From the NCBI GenBank assembly GCA_910586955.1, contig CAJUMM010000112.1, forward strand, positions 1 through 7,576: a stretch of DNA of 7,576 nt. Reading direction: 5' to 3'. Numbering within the stretch: the first letter of the stretch is position 1; every line of letters starts with the position of its first letter. Origin of the DNA: an uncultured Lachnospiraceae bacterium (GTDB lineage: Bacteria; Bacillota; Clostridia; Lachnospirales; Lachnospiraceae). Below, piece by piece: positions 1 through 6,048 of this stretch. The notes beneath the pieces are model-generated. The model had not been told where the DNA came from. It saw only the letters and a program-made list of their open reading frames with translations, and did not search any database. The position numbers and the translations under genes were made by a program.

Positions 1-272
1 TTGCATTCGCTAAGTGCCGACGCTTTTCAATGGGGTTCATGGGAATGCAGCCCCTCCCCACACTGTGTACTGTCCCCGGATGATGCACCCCGCCCGTAAA
101 ACGGTTAGGGGGACGCCATCCCACTACCCTATCAAAGCACCGCTCAAAAATCCCGCCCTTGCAACTCACCCGCCAAGTGCTCTTTTTAAACTATATTTTT
201 ACAATGTCAGCTCTGCCCGGTCTGTGATTCCCAGAAGCTCCATTGAAAAGCGTCGGCACTTAGCGAATGCAA
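1..272. repeat. Element bounded by a perfect 33-bp inverted repeat
   Basis: Positions 1-33 and 240-272 are exact reverse complements over all 33 bases and flank about 206 bp of non-coding sequence. The left arm starts at the window edge, so the repeat may extend further outward. No convincing protein is encoded inside. The interior holds an AT-rich tract (about 181-205), including TACAAT at 200-205, which could be a -10 box but lacks a recognisable -35. Size and architecture fit a miniature inverted-repeat element, or two oppositely oriented copies of a dispersed intergenic repeat. A target-site duplication cannot be tested because the left flank is missing. The repeat is seen directly; the mobile-element interpretation is inference. 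Confidence 0.6.
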
Positions 273-358
273 GCGGTACGCGCAGCATGAGCTTAGTGTC
301 CGCTACGCTTTTCACTAAGCGCAAGCGGGAGCTGGCGGGAACACAGCCCGGGCAGAGC
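273..358. repeat. Palindromic intergenic hairpin cluster upstream of the LysR gene
   Basis: GCTTAGTG (291-298) and CACTAAGC (313-320) form a perfect 8-bp stem around a 14-nt loop. The loop contains CGCT/GCTTTT words that also occur, rearranged, in the adjacent arm at 244-270 (GAAAAGCG, CACTTAGC, GCAAGCGG). This GC-rich segment runs between the 33-bp repeat and the LysR ribosome-binding site and looks like degenerate copies of one repeat family. No T-tract follows the hairpin, so it is not an obvious intrinsic terminator. No clear promoter for the LysR gene was found here. Confidence 0.45.
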
Positions 359-399
359 GTGGCACTACCCAAAAATACCAATTTAAAAAGGAGTACCCC

Positions 400-1293
400 A
401 TGACTATCCGCCACCTGAAAATCTTCCTCACCGTTGCCGAAACCGGCAAAATGAGCCTTGCCGCCAAAAAACTTTACCTGGCCCAGCCCACCATCAGCCA
501 GGCTATCCGGGAGCTGGAAGAACATTATGATACCCGGCTTTTTGACCGGCTCTCTAAACGCCTCTATATTACGGAGGAGGGAAAATGCCTGCTGGATCTG
601 GCTCAGACAGCTGTACGGGCTTTCGATAATCTGGAACAGCAGATGCAGAGCGAAGCCAAAATTGAACATTTCCGCATAGGTGCCACCGTTACCGTAGGTT
701 CCTGCCTCCTCCCTTCCCTGCTGGAAGAGTTCCTCCAACGGCGCCCTTTGACAGACACCTTCTCTTTTATCGGCAACACTGCCACCATTGAAGAAAAACT
801 CCTGCGTTCCGAGCTGGATGTGGGTATTGTGGAAGGCATTATTCAAAGTCCGGATCTCATCAGCATCCCTATGGTGGAAGACTACCTGGTCCTGGCCTGC
901 AGCAAGGAGCACCCTTTTGCCTCCCGCCATTCTTTTTCTCCCTCGGATCTGGAAGGCATGGACTTTGTGATGCGGGAAAAGGGCAGCGGCACCCGGGCCC
1001 TCTTCGAGGATTATCTGCGGGCAAACCACATCCAAATCCGCTGCCGGATTGAGGCGCCTTTCCCGGAAGCCATGAAACACGCTATTCTCTCCAACCACTG
1101 CATGGCCGTTATTTCCGTGCGTCTCATAAAAGAAGAGCTGCAAAAAGGCACGATCCACATGCTTCCCCACCCGGAGAACGCATGGAACCGCACCTTTAAT
1201 CTGGTTTACCACAAAGATAAGCTCCTTACGGATTCCATTATTCATTTAAAAAACCTGCTGCTTCAATACCGGAAACCGGAATTTCAGGCCTGA
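400..1293 (+). CDS. LysR-family transcriptional regulator
   Basis: This is a cytoplasmic DNA-binding regulator of 297 aa, the usual LysR length. An N-terminal winged helix-turn-helix (about residues 1-60) shows the family pattern: MTIRHLKIFLTVAETGKMS, then AAKKLYLAQPTISQAIRELE, then LFDRL..RLYITEEG. A linker helix follows, and residues about 90-297 form the periplasmic-binding-protein-like effector domain. AAGGAG at 388-393 lies 6 nt before the ATG and fixes the start. LysR regulators often act on a divergent neighbour, but the region upstream (1-399) holds only repeats, so the target may lie left of the window. The gene converges on the membrane-protein gene and overlaps it by 10 bp. Effector and target cannot be read from the sequence. 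Family is certain; specificity is unknown. Confidence 0.95.
   Translation: MTIRHLKIFLTVAETGKMSLAAKKLYLAQPTISQAIRELEEHYDTRLFDRLSKRLYITEEGKCLLDLAQTAVRAFDNLEQQMQSEAKIEHFRIGATVTVGSCLLPSLLEEFLQRRPLTDTFSFIGNTATIEEKLLRSELDVGIVEGIIQSPDLISIPMVEDYLVLACSKEHPFASRHSFSPSDLEGMDFVMREKGSGTRALFEDYLRANHIQIRCRIEAPFPEAMKHAILSNHCMAVISVRLIKEELQKGTIHMLPHPENAWNRTFNLVYHKDKLLTDSIIHLKNLLLQYRKPEFQA
1284..1293. other. Palindromic shared stop of two convergent genes
   Basis: TCAGGCCTGA is its own reverse complement. Read on + it gives the last codons and TGA stop of the LysR gene (…Q-A-stop). Read on - it gives the same …Q-A-stop for the membrane-protein gene. The two genes therefore overlap by exactly this palindrome, and no clear T-tract terminator lies between them. 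Confidence 0.9.
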
Positions 1294-2819
1294 CCCCTCC
1301 GGCTCTCATCTGTCTTTCCCCTGTCTCCCAAGCAGTTCAATGCCTGCAGCCCATACATGGCCGCCAGGATATAAACAGGCACATAGATGTACAGGTAGCG
1401 GGCCCGGGCTTCGAAGAGCAGTTCAAATACCGTCAGTCCCACAAGAGACAGTATGAGAACCAGATACCGGTCGTCCGCCTTCTTCCGGTTCCGGAAAACC
1501 AAAACCGTTTTCAGGAAAACCAGCGCCAGCACCATAAGCCAAAGCGTCTGCTCCCCGCCGGAAAACACATGATATTTTAATCCCTCATTATAATAGAAAT
1601 GGCGGAGCCGCAGGGCCACATCCTGGTTAGGCGGCACTTTGCGGTCCATGTAAAAGGTTCCCTCTCCGCCCCAGGAGAAGGTCCCGTTTCCGTAATTCAC
1701 CAGCATTTTCCCTGATAAATGGCGCAGCAATCCTGCCGCACCCATACTCTCTATCCGCCGCCCGGCCTCCGCAAGGTTGGCCTTGGTCCTCTCTTTTCCC
1801 GTAGAAAACTGCCGGGAAAAGGCCACGTCTTCATCGGAAAACCTTCCCGTCCGCTCCTGGTTCAGTCCCAGCATCAGATAATGAGGTACCCCGAATCTCT
1901 GCTCCCTGTCTATGACAAATCCCTCCAGGGAGTAAATCCCGGAAAGCAGCTTTGACAGAACAAAAAGCATAGCCAATGTCACAGCCGCCAGCTTTCCCGC
2001 CTTCTTCCAAAATATCTTCTGCCTCAGTTCCGGAAGATGCCGGAGCACTTCCACGCAAGAAATGGCAATCACGGAAATCAGCACCTGGGGTTTCATGCAG
2101 TATCCTAAGTATCCCAAGAGAAAAATCAAAAGATATTTTTTATAAAGATTCCCTTCCTCCCGGAAATACAGCCAGAAAAGCAGAATGGGAAAAAACAGCG
2201 CCAAGGGATCCGAATAACAGACTACGTTCCAGGGAGACAAGACCAGCATGCAGACTCCCAGGCCATAGGCCAGAAATCCATATTTTTCATTGAAAAGCAG
2301 CTTTCCCACCTTATAAATCAAAACCGTGGAGGCTGTGGAAATCACGCAGTTTAAAATCACAATAGCCATCAGGCAGTAATTTTCAAAGAAAATCCCGGCA
2401 CTGTAATTGATTTTCAGTATAATCCCATAGATACTTACCAGAAGCAGGTTGTTGGGATAATTTGAGAAATAAATATCGCTTAAGAAACTTTTATCCCCAT
2501 TTCCGGCAATGATCTTAGCCGCCGGTATCACCTGAATGCCGGAGTCCCATCCTGTCTCGAAGAAAATGTTGTACATAATGTAAATCTGTACCACAAAGAG
2601 AACAGGGGTAAGAATTTTCACCGCCCTGTCCCAGGGAATCCTCCCTGCAATTTCCCCTGCCCGCCTGTTTAGAACCAGAATGCCCAGAGTCACAGCCATT
2701 CCGCCTGCAAAAGGCAGCCAGTTCTTCTCCTGAAGCAAAAGCAGCACTATGATCCAGCCAAACAGCCCGGCTGCCAGAATATGAATCAGGCTCCTGCTCC
2801 CATGCTGCAGATTATCCAT
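1284..2819 (-). CDS. Polytopic membrane protein, probable GT-C (family 39-like) glycosyltransferase
   Basis: A protein of 511 aa with about 11-13 hydrophobic segments (for example near residues 10-29, 36-50, 67-86, 123-137, 147-169, 181-218, 229-241, 245-259, 276-295, 426-441, 452-469 and 474-493). After the third segment comes an ETGWDSG..VIPAAKIIAGN stretch (about 88-106), then YFSNYPNNLLL (117-127). This pattern is familiar from PMT/family-39-like lipid-linked-sugar glycosyltransferases, in which an acidic residue in the first external loop is catalytic; D92 is the candidate. A long loop (about 296-425) precedes the last three segments, and an RARYLYIYVPVY motif lies near 472-483. It probably transfers a sugar from a polyprenyl-phosphate donor at the outer face of the membrane. 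A G-rich SD (GGGGGAT) precedes the ATG by about 5 nt. It follows the second GTPase gene by 28 nt and is probably co-transcribed. Substrate unknown. Confidence 0.8.
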   Translation of the reverse strand: MDNLQHGSRSLIHILAAGLFGWIIVLLLLQEKNWLPFAGGMAVTLGILVLNRRAGEIAGRIPWDRAVKILTPVLFVVQIYIMYNIFFETGWDSGIQVIPAAKIIAGNGDKSFLSDIYFSNYPNNLLLVSIYGIILKINYSAGIFFENYCLMAIVILNCVISTASTVLIYKVGKLLFNEKYGFLAYGLGVCMLVLSPWNVVCYSDPLALFFPILLFWLYFREEGNLYKKYLLIFLLGYLGYCMKPQVLISVIAISCVEVLRHLPELRQKIFWKKAGKLAAVTLAMLFVLSKLLSGIYSLEGFVIDREQRFGVPHYLMLGLNQERTGRFSDEDVAFSRQFSTGKERTKANLAEAGRRIESMGAAGLLRHLSGKMLVNYGNGTFSWGGEGTFYMDRKVPPNQDVALRLRHFYYNEGLKYHVFSGGEQTLWLMVLALVFLKTVLVFRNRKKADDRYLVLILSLVGLTVFELLFEARARYLYIYVPVYILAAMYGLQALNCLGDRGKTDESRRGQA

Positions 2820-2847
2820 GGTTATCCCCCAAATCTACCTGTGTATT

Positions 2848-3798
2848 TTAGAAATAAACCATCTCTTCCTCCGGCTTTTCCGCCGATTTCAGCGCCTTGG
2901 TATAGAGAACCGGTCCTGTCTCGCCGGAGTACTCCTTCCTGGCCTCCGCTTTCACCTTGGCCGTAACCGTCAGCCACTGGCGGTTCCGAAGCTTGTCCAC
3001 GTTCTGGGATTTACAGAGAAATCCCAGGAACACCGTATCGTCGGCACAGCAGGTCATAGCCCGCCGTCCGGGTACAAAATAGCCGGCCTCCAATTCCTTA
3101 GGCCGCATCACCATGGCTTTAAAGCGGACCGTCTTTCCCTCATAATGATCCGGGTGATCCATGGCATCCAGATACCAGATTCCGTAGTCTATATCTTCGA
3201 TATCAATGATCTCCCCATTCAAATCAAAGGGAAGCTCCTCCTCATACTCAAAAAGTTCCCCGCCCTCCTGCTCAAATTCCACCTGGGCCCTGGGATTGGC
3301 GGCCCGGATGTTCCGCTTGTAGGAGGCCGCCTTCGTGCCCTCCACACAGCGGTTGAAAATCACAAGATCCGAATCCTGCACCATATCCATAAACAGGGAT
3401 TTCATATTCTGCATATAGAGATCAAAAGTCCCTGCGTCCACCAAGGTAATTCCCTGGGCCAGAAACCAGCCTCTGGGAAGGGCCATCTCCCGAAGAAGCT
3501 GCATGCCCCACATACCGTTATACTCAATCATTACCTGGGTAGGCCGGTACTGCTTCTTTAGATCTTCCAGAAATTCCGGCGTAAATTCCGCCTTTCCCTC
3601 CACTGTCACCTGCACCGTATCACAGGATTCCAGGACATGCCCGTCATACTCCTCCTCCCCTTCCTCACAGAGAATCAGAAGAGTCTTTCCCCCGTCGGAA
3701 AAATAGGGATCCGAGAGGGTTTCCCGGATAAAAGAGGTCTTCCCGCTTTCCAGAAAGCCGTTGACCACATAGACAGGTACTTTATTTAATAAACTCAT
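2848..3798 (-). CDS. G3E-like P-loop GTPase fused to a YcgQ/DUF1980-like C-terminal domain
   Basis: A cytoplasmic protein of 316 aa. Residues about 7-200 resemble a CobW/COG0523 GTPase: VPVYVVNGFLESGKTSF (8-23) contains the P-loop, and VMIEYNGMWG (89-98) replaces the usual IE.SG switch/Walker B region. The CxCC metal motif of the family is absent; the matching area reads LLILCEEGEEEYD (40-52). The usual NKxD base-recognition motif is degenerate (IFNRC, 147-151). Residues about 196-316 look like the C-terminal domain of YcgQ/TIGR03943 (DUF1980) proteins: IIDIEDIDYG, HYEGKTVRFKAMVMRP, FVPGRRAMTCCADD, WLTVTAKV and a terminal EEEMVYF. The ATG at 3798 is preferred because GAGGTG (3805-3810) sits 6 nt upstream. 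The alternative GTG at 3807 would lie inside that SD. The gene starts 16 nt after the stop of the first GTPase, so the two are co-transcribed. Domain assignments are by recognition; biochemical role is unknown, perhaps metal delivery. Confidence 0.85.
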   Translation of the reverse strand: MSLLNKVPVYVVNGFLESGKTSFIRETLSDPYFSDGGKTLLILCEEGEEEYDGHVLESCDTVQVTVEGKAEFTPEFLEDLKKQYRPTQVMIEYNGMWGMQLLREMALPRGWFLAQGITLVDAGTFDLYMQNMKSLFMDMVQDSDLVIFNRCVEGTKAASYKRNIRAANPRAQVEFEQEGGELFEYEEELPFDLNGEIIDIEDIDYGIWYLDAMDHPDHYEGKTVRFKAMVMRPKELEAGYFVPGRRAMTCCADDTVFLGFLCKSQNVDKLRNRQWLTVTAKVKAEARKEYSGETGPVLYTKALKSAEKPEEEMVYF

Positions 3799-3814
3799 GG
3801 CACTCACCTCTGTC

Positions 3815-4900
3815 TCAGATATGGAAGAGCTCCTTCAAAGCCTCCTGGTCCAGTTTGGAACCAATGACACAAAGCCTTCCTGTGTAATCTGCATTTCCGC
3901 CCCGCACCTCATATTCCTCCGGCACAAAGTCAAACTCCAGCCAGCTTCCCTCCGTTCCGGGAACAATCCCTTTGGCCCGGAGAATCACGCCGTACTTTTC
4001 GGAACTGCCAAGCTCCTCCAGGATCTGCCGAAGTTCATCGGCGCTGTATTTCCGGGGCGTCTCTGCTCCCCAGCTTGTAAATACCTCGTCCGCATGGTGA
4101 TGGCCCTCATGGCCGTGATGATGATGGTGATCGTGGTCATGGCAGCCGCAGGTACAGTCCTCCCCGTGGTCATGGTGGTGATCCTGGCTGTGCTCCCCGC
4201 CATGGTGGTGATGCTCATGATCACACCCCTCGCCATGATGGTGATGCTCATGATCGCACTCTTCCTCATGGTGGTGATGGCACTCATGCTCTCCCATCTC
4301 CAGTTCTGCGTGGTGCATTGCCTCCAGGATCTTTTTCCCATCCAGCTCGTCCCAAGGCGTCGTGATGATGGCGGCCTCCGGATTATGCTCCCGCAAAAGC
4401 TTTGCACACTCTTCCAGCTTCTCGTCCGTCATGCTCTGGGTCCGGCTTAAGACAATGGTGCCTGCATGTTCTACCTGATTGTTGAAAAATTCTCCGAAAT
4501 TCTTCATATACATCTTGCACTTTTTGCCATCCACTACCGTGATAGAGCTGTCAATGTGAACATCTGCCGTGTCCGCTACCCGCTCTACGGCCTTCACTAC
4601 ATCGGAAAGCTTTCCCACGCCGGAGGGCTCAATGAGAATCCGGTCCGGGGCGTAAGTTTCCAGCACCTCTTTCAGGGCCGTGCCGAAGTCCCCTACCAGG
4701 GAGCAGCAGATACAGCCGGAATTCATCTCGTTTACCTGAATCCCTGCATCTTTCAAGAAGCCTCCGTCGATGCCAATCTCTCCAAACTCATTTTCAATCA
4801 GCACCAGTTTTTCTCCCTGGAAGGCCTCTTCCAATAATTTTTTAATCAAAGTCGTTTTTCCGGCCCCTAAGAAGCCGGAGATAATGGTAATCTCTGTCAT
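3815..4900 (-). CDS. CobW/COG0523 G3E-family GTPase with His-rich metal-binding insert
   Basis: A cytoplasmic protein of 361 aa. It has a P-loop GFLGAGKTTL (9-18), ENEFGEIGID (36-45), the family hallmark GCICCS (62-67; CxCC metal site), IEPSG (90-94) and a CobW C-terminal domain (about 272-361, with VILRAKGIVP). The G4 motif normally NKxD reads SRTQ (152-155), which is unusual. Between the GTPase and C-terminal domains lies a His/Cys/Asp/Glu-rich insert (about 196-269) with roughly 30 His and six Cys, including CTCGC, built partly from an 11-residue repeat (CDHEHHHHGEG-like). Such proteins are GTP-driven metal chaperones for zinc, cobalt or nickel, so metal binding is well supported but the metal is not. 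The ATG at 4900 is chosen because the P-loop should start near residue 9 and AAGGA lies 8 nt upstream. A longer in-frame start at 4984 also has a weak SD and cannot be excluded. Confidence 0.92.
   Translation of the reverse strand: MTEITIISGFLGAGKTTLIKKLLEEAFQGEKLVLIENEFGEIGIDGGFLKDAGIQVNEMNSGCICCSLVGDFGTALKEVLETYAPDRILIEPSGVGKLSDVVKAVERVADTADVHIDSSITVVDGKKCKMYMKNFGEFFNNQVEHAGTIVLSRTQSMTDEKLEECAKLLREHNPEAAIITTPWDELDGKKILEAMHHAELEMGEHECHHHHEEECDHEHHHHGEGCDHEHHHHGGEHSQDHHHDHGEDCTCGCHDHDHHHHHGHEGHHHADEVFTSWGAETPRKYSADELRQILEELGSSEKYGVILRAKGIVPGTEGSWLEFDFVPEEYEVRGGNADYTGRLCVIGSKLDQEALKELFHI
4171..4279 (-). repeat. 33-bp coding tandem repeat in the His-rich region
   Basis: Units beginning CATGRTGGTGAT start at 4171 (30 bp), 4201 (33 bp), 4234 (33 bp) and 4267 (partial). 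The two central units share an exact 16-mer (4207-4222 and 4240-4255). Read on the minus strand they encode the 11-residue His/Asp/Glu/Cys motif of the GTPase metal-binding insert. The unit length keeps the frame, so copy-number change would lengthen or shorten the metal-binding loop without disrupting the protein. Confidence 0.75.
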
Positions 4901-5086
4901 CTCTTCATTCCTTCTTTCTAATTCCAGTTCCGCAGCCGCCCTGCCAAAGCCTCCCCTTAGAAGGCTTTCCGGCCGCAGATCCATGCGTCCGTAAATCCTT
5001 CTGGCTTTGTCCGGGCTTCTGCTGTTTTTGATTCCAGTTCCGCAGCTGCAACTCGCAGTTTTACAATTAGCACTCTCTTAGGTACA
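4901..5086 (-). other. 5' leader of the GTPase operon, with direct repeat and hairpin
   Basis: The predicted transcript runs about 186 nt before the GTPase ATG. It contains a 19-bp direct repeat with one mismatch (4921-4939 and 5031-5049, sharing attccagttccgcagc on +), 110 bp apart. It also contains a 7-bp stem (4946-4952 / 4962-4968) with a 9-nt loop and no following U-run, so not a terminator. An in-frame ATG at 4984 could extend the GTPase by 28 residues; those codons include one copy of the repeat. No known riboswitch architecture was recognised. Confidence 0.45.
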
Positions 5087-5093
5087 TTGCCAA
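5067..5093. promoter_or_regulatory. CIRCE-like HrcA operator
   Basis: On the + strand TTAGCACTC (5067-5075) matches the left CIRCE half-site perfectly. After exactly nine bases comes CATTGCCAA (5085-5093), which matches the right half GAGTGCTAA at six of nine positions, so 15 of 18 in total. CIRCE (TTAGCACTC-N9-GAGTGCTAA) is the operator of the heat-shock repressor HrcA in Firmicutes. The site abuts the -10 box and covers the predicted transcription start of the GTPase operon, the usual CIRCE position at groE/dnaK promoters. The match is seen in the sequence; regulation by HrcA is inference. Confidence 0.65.
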
Positions 5094-5120
5094 TTATAGC
5101 ACGTTCTCCCGGTTTGTCAA
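5093..5120 (-). promoter_or_regulatory. Sigma-A promoter of the GTPase operon
   Basis: On the minus strand, TTGACA (5115-5120) and TATAAT (5093-5098) are separated by 16 bp, and TGC directly before TATAAT gives an extended -10. Both hexamers are perfect consensus. The predicted start is near 5086. The -35 overlaps the TGA stop of the upstream DUF4143 remnant. The CIRCE-like operator directly downstream suggests that a strong promoter is held down by a repressor. Confidence 0.88.
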
Positions 5121-5986
5121 AGGGGGGGGGAGGGCTTTTCTAAAAGCCATTCCAGTACATTACGCCTGCGAATTCCGTCATAATCCCCATTTCCGAACAC
5201 CTCATCCAGGGTGAGAAGATATTTCGGATAATTATCCTGAATTTTCTTTAAGGGCGCCAGCTCCCGCTTTAAAGTCTCTTCCTCCAGTACCGTTGCCGCC
5301 ACCTGGTAATAAACCGTCTCTTCTGTATTCATAGCCACAAAATCTACTTCATTATCAGGAAGCTGTTCTACAAAGACTTCATATCCCCGGCGCCTTAATT
5401 CCAGATACACCACATTTTCCAGGACGTGTCCTAAATCACTCTCTCTACTGTGCACCAGGGCGCCCCGAAGCCCCAAATCCACCGCATAGTATTTACTTTG
5501 CTGGGCCAGATACTGTTTCCCCTTAATATTATAACGGCCTGTCTCATAAAATAGAAGGCTGTCCGTCAGTCCCCTCAGATATTTGTCTACGGTCTTTTGG
5601 TCCACCTTACTGCCCTGGGACTTTAAAGTGTTTACAATTTTAGATGCCGAAGTCCGGTTCCCTACATTGTGAAACAGAAATTTTGTAACATTTTCCAGTA
5701 TGGTTACATCTGAAACCTTCAGACGGGCCACTATATCTTTGAGCAAAACCGTATGATAGATGTCCCGCAGGTATTCTCTGGCTTCCCGTATGGGCAGACT
5801 CTGACGCAATACATAAGGAAAAGAACTAAACTCCAGGTATTGCCGGAATTTTTCTTGCAGGGACAAATTTTCCTGCATCTGTCCCGTACAAAATTCCGCA
5901 AAAGACAGGGGAAGCATTTTCAATTCCACATATCTTCCGGAAAGCAGCGTGGCCAGCATTTCATTTTTGTCAAGTTCGTATTTTGC
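5117..5986 (-). pseudogene. 5'-truncated AAA-type ATPase / DUF4143 protein
   Basis: This is the C-terminal two thirds of an ATPase-plus-DUF4143 protein. Family members of about 400 aa normally begin with a GIRRCGKS-type P-loop and a Walker B. Here the first recognisable family sequence is LATLLSGRYVELKMLPLSFAEF, which normally follows the ATPase core. The rest is intact: LRDIYHTVLLKDIVAR, a winged-helix-like region, YYAVDLGLRGAL, and a nuclease-like core LENVVYLELRRRGYEV…NEVDFV…YYQV, ending NVLEWLL. The P-loop domain (about 110-130 residues) is missing. An ATG-started frame can be drawn back to 6031, but that part lies inside the rplT terminator hairpin, so it is not genuine coding sequence. 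Probably a decayed remnant. A short C-terminal-domain protein being expressed is the alternative, but no good SD or promoter was found. Confidence 0.8.
5122..5130. repeat. G9/C9 homopolymer at the 3' end of the DUF4143 remnant
   Basis: Nine consecutive G on + (followed by A and GGG) encode the last Ser-Pro-Pro codons of the remnant on the minus strand. The run sits 2 bp upstream of the -35 of the GTPase promoter. Such runs slip readily and are also prone to sequencing error. A length change would alter only the last residues of the remnant and the promoter's upstream flank. Confidence 0.7.
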
Positions 5987-5991
5987 TCCAT

Positions 5992-6036
5992 AGAAAAAGC
6001 CATTGCTTGGGAAATTGTTTCCGCTTTGCAATGGCT
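5992..6036 (-). terminator. Intrinsic terminator of the infC-rpmI-rplT operon
   Basis: Minus-strand AGCCATTGC (6028-6036) and GCAATGGCT (5998-6006) form a perfect 9-bp stem. The 21-nt loop contains a further GGAAA/TTTCC inner stem. A run of U follows (TTTTTC, about 5993-5998). The hairpin begins 12 nt after the rplT stop. The DUF4143 remnant starts immediately beyond it. Confidence 0.9.
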
Positions 6037-6048
6037 CTTTTGTTCTGA

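Noticed and set aside
159..205. Promoter for the LysR gene (TTGCAA with TATATT or TACAAT)
   Set aside because: Spacings are far from 16-18 bp or no -35 matches; only an AT-rich tract with a possible -10 can be claimed.
14..403. 129-codon plus-strand frame across the inverted repeat
   Set aside because: It spans the repeat and hairpins, has low-complexity composition and no SD, and ends inside the LysR start.
199..1245. Long minus-strand open frame (348 codons) opposite the LysR gene
   Set aside because: It is antisense to a clear LysR protein, extends into the non-coding repeat region, shows no recognisable domain and has no ribosome-binding site.
2818..3561. Plus-strand open frame (247 codons) opposite the second GTPase
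   Set aside because: It is a mirror of the P-loop/DUF1980-like gene, with no domain and no SD.
3797..4450. Plus-strand open frame (217 codons) with hydrophobic Met/Val-rich stretches
   Set aside because: It is the complement of the His-rich codons of the GTPase; CAT/CAC read backwards gives ATG/GTG, which mimics a membrane protein.
4946..4968. AAAGCCT/AGGCTTT stem in the GTPase leader as an attenuator or riboswitch
   Set aside because: No U-run follows and no known riboswitch core was recognised; only a simple stem can be supported.
4901..4984. N-terminal extension of the first GTPase from the ATG at 4984
   Set aside because: G3E proteins begin a few residues before the P-loop, and a better-spaced SD precedes the ATG at 4900. 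The extension is translated leader repeat. Kept only as an alternative.
5132..5149. GGCTTTT/AAAAGCC hairpin near the end of the DUF4143 remnant
   Set aside because: The loop is only 2 nt and it lies within coding sequence with no U-run; probably incidental.
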